DNA of 6,041 nt, taken from the NCBI GenBank assembly GCA_900313465.1, contig OMRU01000132.1, positions 1-6,041 of the forward strand. Reading direction: 5' to 3'. This DNA is from an uncultured Clostridia bacterium. Lineage in GTDB: Bacteria > Bacillota_I > Bacilli_A > RFN20 > CAG-288. Positions 1 through 5,068 of the stretch are shown piece after piece (the first letter of the stretch is position 1; every line of letters starts with the position of its first letter). The position numbers and the translations under genes were made by a program. Below the pieces are notes generated by a model, which saw only the letters and a list, made by a program, of their open reading frames with translations, had not been told where the DNA came from and did not search any database.

Positions 1-1086
1 TATTGGACAAGTTCTTCTTATGAACGTTTTGAATCTACCGATACGTTCATTGCTAGAGCTGATATCACTTATGATATGTATCTTGTCACTTATGGTTTGA
101 GAAATCATATGACGATTTCCCAGGATAAATTCTGGAACTGGTATAAGAAGGGTTATGTCTCTTGGGGTAGCGCTAATTATGCCTGGGATTTAAAAGATCC
201 AGCTGAAGATAAGGCTGAAGCGTTAAGAGCCTTAGAAGACCTCTATCAGAATCCAGCAAGCTTCGTCATCGAAGAAAGCGGCAAGAATTCCAATGACTTA
301 TCCGTCACTGAGATTCTCTCTATCAAAAAGGATACCAACAATAACCAGATTGTCTACATCTTTGATTGCCAGGTTATGATGTATAAGTATCTTGGTTACA
401 ATGATATTCCAGTCCATCTCTTTGGTACAGAATATCAGGGTAAAGACTTACTCAAGTATGTCTTCTCTGGTTTACGTACTTCCTTAATCTTAGGTATTGT
501 CGTTTCTGCCATCAACATCTTAATCGGTGTTATCTGGGGTTCCATCTCCGGTTACTATGGCGGTACGGTTGATATCACTATGGAACGTATCACCGATATC
601 TTAGGTGGTATTCCATACATCGTTTTGATGACAATTTTGACCATCAAGTTAGGCACCAACTTCTTCGTCTTCGCTCTCTCCTTGTGTTTGACTGGTTGGA
701 TTGGTACTTCGGCAACCACCAGAAGTCAGTTCTACCGTTATCGTGGTCGAGAATATGTCCTTGCTTCAAAGACGTTAGGTGCCAAGACGCCAACGCTGAT
801 CTTCCGCCACATTTTACCAAATGCGGTCGGTACGATCGTCACTCGTTCCGTCTTGATGATTCCATCTACCATCTTCTCTGAAGCAACCATCTCTTATTTG
901 GGTTTAGGTTTAAGCACTTTGGATTCCTTGGGTGTCATCTTATCCAAGAACCAGGCTTTCTTATCTACGTATCCAAGCGAACTTGTCTTCCCAGCTATCA
1001 TCATCTCCTTGTTGATGATCTGCTTCAACTTGTTTGGTAATGGTTTACGTGATGCCTTCAACCCATCACTGAAAGGAACGGAATAA
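1..1086 (+). CDS. oppC: Oligopeptide ABC transporter permease, OppC type (5' end outside window)
   Basis: Membrane-channel subunit of an Opp/Dpp importer, pairing with OppB and driven by OppD/OppF. The frame is open from base 1, so the ATG at 76 is internal; 361 codons are visible. Codons 1 to about 138 are hydrophilic and should be the outward-facing segment after the first membrane helix, which lies upstream of the window. The family motif His-Leu-Phe-Gly-Thr-Glu...Gly-Lys-Asp follows at codons 139-148. Further membrane segments lie at about codons 160-182, 202-216, 221-237, 278-297 and 328-346. The cytoplasmic EAA loop that docks on the ATPases is at codons 251-274 (nt 751-822): EYVLASKTLG, then RHILPN. 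The C-terminus, NGLRDAFNPSLKG, is typical of OppC. The stop is one base before oppD. DppC or AppC specificity cannot be excluded, because the substrate is not readable from a permease. Confidence 0.93.
   Translation, partial: YWTSSSYERFESTDTFIARADITYDMYLVTYGLRNHMTISQDKFWNWYKKGYVSWGSANYAWDLKDPAEDKAEALRALEDLYQNPASFVIEESGKNSNDLSVTEILSIKKDTNNNQIVYIFDCQVMMYKYLGYNDIPVHLFGTEYQGKDLLKYVFSGLRTSLILGIVVSAINILIGVIWGSISGYYGGTVDITMERITDILGGIPYIVLMTILTIKLGTNFFVFALSLCLTGWIGTSATTRSQFYRYRGREYVLASKTLGAKTPTLIFRHILPNAVGTIVTRSVLMIPSTIFSEATISYLGLGLSTLDSLGVILSKNQAFLSTYPSELVFPAIIISLLMICFNLFGNGLRDAFNPSLKGTE
1072..1077 (+). promoter_or_regulatory. Ribosome binding site of oppD
   Basis: AAAGGA lies inside the last codons of oppC, 10 nt before the ATG at 1088. 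With the 1-nt gap between the genes, this suggests translational coupling of oppC and oppD. Confidence 0.6.
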
Positions 1087-1087
1087 C

Positions 1088-2914
1088 ATGGAAAACAAAA
1101 ATAAACAGTTAGTCCTTTCAGTTAAGGATTTAGCGGTCTCCTTCAAGACCGATGCTGGTTTAGTTCATGCAGTTAGAGGTGTCTCCTTTGATTTATTCAA
1201 GGGAGAGACCTTATGTATTGTCGGTGAATCTGGTTCTGGTAAGTCTGTCACTTCCAAGACCATCATGGGTATCTTGTCGGCGAATGCCGTCATCGAAAAT
1301 GGTTCCGTCATTTATGAAGGTGAAGATCTCACCAAGATTGATGAATCGGAATTCCATCGTATCCGTGGTCATAAGATCGGTATGGTCTTCCAGGATCCTC
1401 TCTCTTCCTTAAATCCAATCATGAAGGTTGGTAAGCAGATCACCGAAGCCATGCTCGTCAATTCTGATTTGATGAAGCAGAAATATGACCGTATCATCTC
1501 CAAGGAAGAAGCGGCCTACAAGAATATCGAAGCCAAGCGTAAGACCGCTTATCAGAGAGCGGAACGTTTGATTGAAAATTTTGATGAAGACTACAACAAG
1601 CAAATCTATGCTTTGCAGTCCAAAATCAAGGAAGCTTTCTATCTTGCTAGCACCACCAATCCTTGTGAAAATGAAATTCTTCTTGTCAAAGAAAAATATG
1701 CTGCCTTATTCAAGGAATTGAGAGCTTTTGAAACATCGAAAGATGAACAAAAGCTGACCAAAGAGCAGAAAGCTAAGCACAGCAAGGAAGTTAAGGAGAA
1801 ACTTGAAAAGCTTCGCACTCAGAGACAAGACGAGTTAACTCCACTTCTTGAACAGACTCGTGTAGCTAGAGAAAAAGCCTACAATGAGGCTGTTGAAATT
1901 CAAAGTGAAAACAACAAGAAGATCAAAGAACTCTTAGCCAAACAAAAAGCGGAACACGTCCGTGTTGTCGCTGAGGCTAAGAAGATGAAGAAAGAAGCCG
2001 ATGTGGAATTCAACAACGCCAGACCAGCCTTGAAGGCTGCTTTGGATGCCAAGAAGAAAGAAGCTAAGGCTGAAATCGAAAAATATAAGGCAGAAGCTAA
2101 AGCTGTCTATGATGCTGATATGGCTGCCTTGAGAGAAAAGGGTGCCTCTAAAGAGGAACTCGAGAAGAGAACCAAGGAATACAATTCCTTGTTCAGAATT
2201 TCCAAGGAAGAAGCCAAGGCTGCCGCTTTGAAAGTTATGGCCGAAGTCGGTATTCCTCAGCCAGAAGTTCGTTTCAACCAATATCCATTTGAGTTCTCCG
2301 GTGGTATGAGACAGCGTATTGTTATCGCAATCGCTTTGACTGCCAACCCAGAAGTTCTCATCTGTGATGAACCTACCACAGCTCTTGACGTCACCATTCA
2401 GGCTCAGATTCTGGAATTGATCAACCGTCTGAAGAAAGAAAGAAATATGTCTGTCATCTTCATTTCGCACGATCTTGGTGTCGTTGCCAATATGGCGGAC
2501 AGAGTTGCGGTTATGTATGCTGGTAAGATTGTGGAAGTCGGCACTGCTGCCGAAGTCTTCTATGATCCAAAGCATCCATATACTTGGGCTTTGTTATCTT
2601 CTATTCCTGATTTGGATTCTCACGAACAGCTTGAAGCTATCCCTGGTACCCCACCATATCTTCTCAACCCACCAAAGGGTGATGCCTTCGCTGCCAGAAA
2701 CAAGTATGCTATGGCCATCGACTTCAAGAGCGAACCTCCATTCTTCAAGGTTACCGATACCCATTATGCGGCTACCTGGTTGTTGGATAAGAGAGCTCCT
2801 AAGGCCGAAAAGCCAAGAATTGTCTCTCAGCGTATCAAGGCTTCCTTAGCCAGAGAACAAGCCAGTAAGCAGGAAGAAAAGAAGAACGATAATGGAGGTG
2901 AACAGAATGCATAA
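1088..2914 (+). CDS. oppD: Oligopeptide ABC transporter ATPase OppD with a long helical insertion
   Basis: Cytoplasmic ATPase of the Opp importer, 608 residues against the usual 330-360. Walker A is GESGSGKS (46-53), the Q-loop is VFQDP (Q102), the signature is FSGGMRQR (403-410), Walker B is LICDEP (D427/E428) and the H-loop is ISHD (H461). The C-terminal oligopeptide-transporter domain follows, with HPYTWALLSSIP from 496. All catalytic motifs are intact. About 240 extra residues, rich in Lys, Glu and Ala and probably coiled coil, sit between Q-loop and signature (about 138-371). They are bounded on both sides by ISKEEA (137-142 and 371-376), and joining those two motifs gives a 374-residue protein of ordinary OppD layout. 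Four positions that are Cys in many OppD/DppD proteins are D532, N538, D545 and T563 here. The ATG at 1088 has an AAAGGA site. The gene overlaps oppF by 8 nt. Confidence 0.96.
   Translation: MENKNKQLVLSVKDLAVSFKTDAGLVHAVRGVSFDLFKGETLCIVGESGSGKSVTSKTIMGILSANAVIENGSVIYEGEDLTKIDESEFHRIRGHKIGMVFQDPLSSLNPIMKVGKQITEAMLVNSDLMKQKYDRIISKEEAAYKNIEAKRKTAYQRAERLIENFDEDYNKQIYALQSKIKEAFYLASTTNPCENEILLVKEKYAALFKELRAFETSKDEQKLTKEQKAKHSKEVKEKLEKLRTQRQDELTPLLEQTRVAREKAYNEAVEIQSENNKKIKELLAKQKAEHVRVVAEAKKMKKEADVEFNNARPALKAALDAKKKEAKAEIEKYKAEAKAVYDADMAALREKGASKEELEKRTKEYNSLFRISKEEAKAAALKVMAEVGIPQPEVRFNQYPFEFSGGMRQRIVIAIALTANPEVLICDEPTTALDVTIQAQILELINRLKKERNMSVIFISHDLGVVANMADRVAVMYAGKIVEVGTAAEVFYDPKHPYTWALLSSIPDLDSHEQLEAIPGTPPYLLNPPKGDAFAARNKYAMAIDFKSEPPFFKVTDTHYAATWLLDKRAPKAEKPRIVSQRIKASLAREQASKQEEKKNDNGGEQNA
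2894..2900 (+). promoter_or_regulatory. Ribosome binding site that sets the oppF start at 2907
   Basis: GGAGGTG sits 6 nt before the ATG at 2907. An upstream in-frame ATG at 2892 overlaps this site and has no site of its own, so 2907 is the better start. The site lies within the last oppD codons, and the two genes overlap by 8 nt. Confidence 0.8.
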
Positions 2915-3887
2915 AGAATACGATCATAAGACTGCGATTTTGATTCATCTTCAGAAGCATTTCTATTTAGGAATTGCTTTAGGCCTTCTTCTCCTTTCCT
3001 TGATTTTCATGGCTCTTCCAGCCGTCTTCATTGATTCTCATGTCGTCGAGATCATGACAGGTGTCGATCAGGCTAATGAACTCAGGATTATTGGTAGTAT
3101 CAACGCCTATAGTCTTGCCTTTGGCACTTCAGGCATTGTGGAAAGATCATTCAATGGTATGTTCTTTCCTGCTTATCCCTATGGTGTCAATGTTTCTGTG
3201 GGCGCTTTGTTCACCTTCATCATTATCATCTTGGCCATTGTGGCTATCGCTTATGTCTATGTTGAAGAACAGTACTACTCTCTTGCCTTCTTATTCGCCC
3301 TCTTACTGCTCATCATGGCCTTCTTGAATTTCTTCACCTTACCAGTTGCTGGTTTGTTCAATATCGATGAAGGTATACCAAATAGCGGTGCTAGTTATGA
3401 GATAACTCATTATATCATTGGCCCTGGTCCAATTCTGATTGGTATTTTCTTACTTGCCTGCGTCGCTTTGATTGTCGTCGATTACATCTTAGTCTATGTT
3501 CCTAGACAGGATGATATGACCTTCATCAAGTACAAGCAGGAACTTGTCGATAACGACATTCTTCTCTCCGTCAGACATCTCAAGATGTTCTTCCCAATGG
3601 GTGGCGGTAGAAAGTTGAAAGCCGTTCATGATGTTTCCTTCGATATCAAGAAGGGTGAATGTTTCGGTATGGTCGGCGAATCCGGTTGTGGTAAGACCAC
3701 GGTTGTGGTAAGACCACCACTGGTCGTTCTGTCATCCGTTTACATCACGTCACTTCTGGTTCTATCTACTTCAAGGGTTACCGTATTGCAGCGGGCTCTA
3801 GATGGAACGAAAAAGAAATCAAATGGAACACCATTCGTACCAACAACAAGATCAAGGAACTTCGTTCTCAGGAAGCTGCTGAATTAG
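2907..3887 (+). CDS. 5' fragment of broken oppF: membrane domain plus truncated ATPase
   Basis: This is the product actually encoded from the oppF start as the sequence stands, 326 residues. It contains the four-helix membrane domain, the linker and the first beta strands of the ATPase up to GESGCGKTT. After that about 61 residues are out of frame (beginning VVVRPPLVV), ending at TAG 3885-3887. It has no Q-loop, signature or Walker B, so it cannot hydrolyse ATP. Both ends of the four-helix domain are predicted to be cytoplasmic, with a loop of about 55 residues outside between helices 1 and 2. The membrane domain could still be made and inserted. Confidence 0.6.
   Translation: MHKEYDHKTAILIHLQKHFYLGIALGLLLLSLIFMALPAVFIDSHVVEIMTGVDQANELRIIGSINAYSLAFGTSGIVERSFNGMFFPAYPYGVNVSVGALFTFIIIILAIVAIAYVYVEEQYYSLAFLFALLLLIMAFLNFFTLPVAGLFNIDEGIPNSGASYEITHYIIGPGPILIGIFLLACVALIVVDYILVYVPRQDDMTFIKYKQELVDNDILLSVRHLKMFFPMGGGRKLKAVHDVSFDIKKGECFGMVGESGCGKTTVVVRPPLVVLSSVYITSLLVLSTSRVTVLQRALDGTKKKSNGTPFVPTTRSRNFVLRKLLN
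3684..3717 (+). repeat. Perfect 17-bp tandem duplication in the Walker A codons of oppF
   Basis: GGTTGTGGTAAGACCAC occurs at 3684-3700 and again at 3701-3717 with no mismatch; the boundary can slide one base to 3683. One copy followed by CACTGGTCGT reads GCGKTTTGR, the expected P-loop helix. Two copies add 17 nt and shift the frame. Each copy contains the small inverted repeat GTGGT-AAG-ACCAC. Confidence 0.97.
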
Positions 3888-4054
3888 AAAATATCTCAGA
3901 CGCTTCTGAGGAAGGCAAGAAGACGATTGCTGAGATTCGTGCCAGATATGATGCTGAAGTCACCAATCTCAAGCAGAAGTTAGATGAACTTGTCAAATTC
4001 CAAAAACAGAAGATTCGTCAGATCAAATATGATGATACTCACGTCAACAAGAAG

Positions 4055-4789
4055 TTGATGTCCAAGATGCAGATGATCTTCCAGGATCCTATCGATTCTC
4101 TTGACCCTCGTATGACGGTCGAAGACATCATTCAGGAAGGCTTGAAGATTCAGGGTTTCCGCAACAGAAATGAGAATCACAAGAAAGCCTGTAAGGTTTT
4201 GGAAGAAGTCGGTCTTATCGCCGATTACTGTTCTCGTTATCCAAACGAGTTCTCGGGTGGTCAGAGACAGCGTATCGGTATTGCCAGAGCTATCGTCATG
4301 AATCCTGATTTCATGATCTGTGATGAACCAATCTCCGCTTTGGATGTCTCCATCCGTGCTCAGATTATCAACCTTCTCAATGACTTGAAGGTCAATCATG
4401 GTCTGACTTTGATGTTCATCGCTCATGACTTATCTGTTGTTAAGTATTTCTGCGATCGTATCGCAGTTATGTACTTTGGTGAAATGGTTGAACTTGCCAC
4501 TTCTGATGAATTGTTTGCTCATCCATTACATCCATATACCAGATCTCTTCTCTCGGCTATTCCTAAGCCAGATCCATTCTATGAGAAGAAGCGTGTCCGT
4601 ATTGTCTATAGACCTACGGAAGAACACGATTATTCTGTAGAAAAGCCTACGTTCCAGGAAATTGTTCCTGGTCACTTCGTCCTTGCTAACTCTGCTGAAA
4701 TCGAAAAGTATAAGCAGATGATCAAGGAAGATGATATCAAGAACGCTGAATTGGAAAAAGAGCGTAAAGAAAAGGGTCTTGAGTACTAA
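4055..4789 (+). CDS. 3' fragment of broken oppF: Q-loop to C-terminus, no Walker A
   Basis: The oppF frame after the duplication is open from 3701 to the TAA at 4787-4789. The first start codons in it are TTG 4055 and ATG 4058, and I see no convincing ribosome binding site before them. A product from here would carry Q-loop MIFQDP, signature FSGGQRQR, Walker B CDEP, the H-loop and the C-terminal domain, but no P-loop, so it would not be an active ATPase. It is best read as the remnant of oppF and not as an independent gene. The C-terminus (NAELEKERKEKGLEY) ends 4 nt before the terminator stem. Confidence 0.5.
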   Translation: MMSKMQMIFQDPIDSLDPRMTVEDIIQEGLKIQGFRNRNENHKKACKVLEEVGLIADYCSRYPNEFSGGQRQRIGIARAIVMNPDFMICDEPISALDVSIRAQIINLLNDLKVNHGLTLMFIAHDLSVVKYFCDRIAVMYFGEMVELATSDELFAHPLHPYTRSLLSAIPKPDPFYEKKRVRIVYRPTEEHDYSVEKPTFQEIVPGHFVLANSAEIEKYKQMIKEDDIKNAELEKERKEKGLEY

Positions 4790-4793
4790 ATTT

Positions 4794-4825
4794 AACCTCT
4801 GTGGCTGATGCTACAGAGGTTTTTT
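4794..4825 (+). terminator. Rho-independent terminator of the opp operon
   Basis: AACCTCTGTGGC (4794-4805) pairs with GCTACAGAGGTT (4810-4821) in a 12-bp stem with one G-U pair and a TGAT loop. A run of six T (4820-4825) follows. It starts 4 nt after the oppF stop. The reverse strand lacks an equally good T tract, so it acts mainly on + strand transcripts. Confidence 0.93.
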
Positions 4826-5010
4826 AGTGATAGTTTTACAAGTGGTAGCGGTTACAGAGTTTTATTGAAATAGCCTTGAATAAGTGAAAAAGAAGTAAAT
4901 TTTTCAAAAAAATGAGAAAAAGGCCACAAAATCAGTATAATTTTTTTGATTTTTTCTTACGAACAATTAAAAACACCGACATAGGTTGCACTTTAAAATT
5001 TTATTGATTA
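4826..5010. other. AT-rich intergenic region, no gene seen
   Basis: This lies between the opp terminator and the lipoprotein promoter. It holds poly-A and poly-T runs, a lone TATAAT at 4936-4941 without a usable -35 partner, a weak AT hairpin (AAAATCA 4928-4934 with TGATTTT 4947-4953) and a cre-like 14-mer at 4843-4856. I see no open reading frame with a ribosome binding site on either strand. Confidence 0.6.
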
Positions 5011-5039
5011 TTTACTTTTGTCGTGAAACTAAATATAAT
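5011..5039 (+). promoter_or_regulatory. Sigma-A type promoter for the downstream lipoprotein gene
   Basis: TTTACT (5011-5016, 4 of 6 matches to TTGACA) is 17 nt from a perfect TATAAT (5034-5039). Transcription would start near 5046, leaving a leader of about 23 nt that holds the ribosome binding site. The surrounding DNA is AT-rich, which lowers specificity, but the spacing and position fit. Confidence 0.6.
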
Positions 5040-5053
5040 TTGCAAAATCGTGT

Positions 5054-5062
5054 AAAGGAGGA
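5054..5062 (+). promoter_or_regulatory. Ribosome binding site of the lipoprotein gene
   Basis: AAAGGAGGA ends 6 nt before the ATG at 5069. A nearer ATG at 5064 is in another frame that stops within ten codons, so 5069 is the start. Confidence 0.85.
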
Positions 5063-5068
5063 AATGTT

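Larger units (their letters stand above)
2907..4789 (+). pseudogene. oppF: oppF with N-terminal membrane domain, broken by a 17-bp tandem duplication in Walker A
   Basis: Second ATPase of the Opp importer, normally forming a heterodimer with OppD. Without one 17-bp copy at 3684-3717 the gene reads as 621 residues. Residues 1-200 hold four predicted membrane segments (about 20-42, 97-118, 123-148, 172-198), which is not usual for OppF. The ATPase follows: ILLSVRHLKMFFP (218-230), Walker A GESGCGKTT (257-265), a charged insertion (about 288-376), Q-loop MIFQDP (Q387), signature FSGGQRQR (443-450), Walker B CDEP (D467/E468), H-loop AHD (H501), and an OppF C-terminus with HPLHPYTRSLLSAIP. As read, the frame moves from 0 to 2 inside Walker A and stops at TAG 3885-3887. 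Every motif after the break is well conserved, so the change is recent, reversible or an assembly error. Which of these applies cannot be told from the sequence. Confidence 0.88.

Noticed and set aside
1934..2575. 213-codon open frame on the minus strand
   Set aside because: It lies antisense to the oppD insertion and conserved ATPase motifs. It has no ribosome binding site and its composition is a shadow of the plus-strand codons.
3809..3815. Near-slippery GAAAAAG stretch that might allow -1 frameshifting to rescue oppF
   Set aside because: A -1 shift would restore the frame, but it would occur about 36 codons after the duplication, leaving the P-loop helix and next strand replaced by unrelated residues. 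The heptamer is also imperfect and I see no stimulating stem.
3980..4426. 148-codon open frame on the minus strand
   Set aside because: It is antisense to the OppF Q-loop, signature and Walker B codons, so it is a shadow frame.
3516..4789. Separate soluble OppF starting at ATG 3516
   Set aside because: Only a weak AGGA lies 4 nt before it, while the ATG at 2907 has GGAGGTG at good spacing. The membrane and ATPase parts are continuous in frame.
4936..4941. Perfect TATAAT as a second promoter
   Set aside because: No sequence like TTGACA at 16-18 nt upstream (TGAGAA or its neighbours), and the region is so AT-rich that a chance hexamer is expected.
4928..4953. AAAATCA/TGATTTT hairpin followed by T residues, as a second terminator
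   Set aside because: A 7-bp stem with one GC pair and a 12-nt loop is too weak, and a strong terminator lies about 100 nt upstream.
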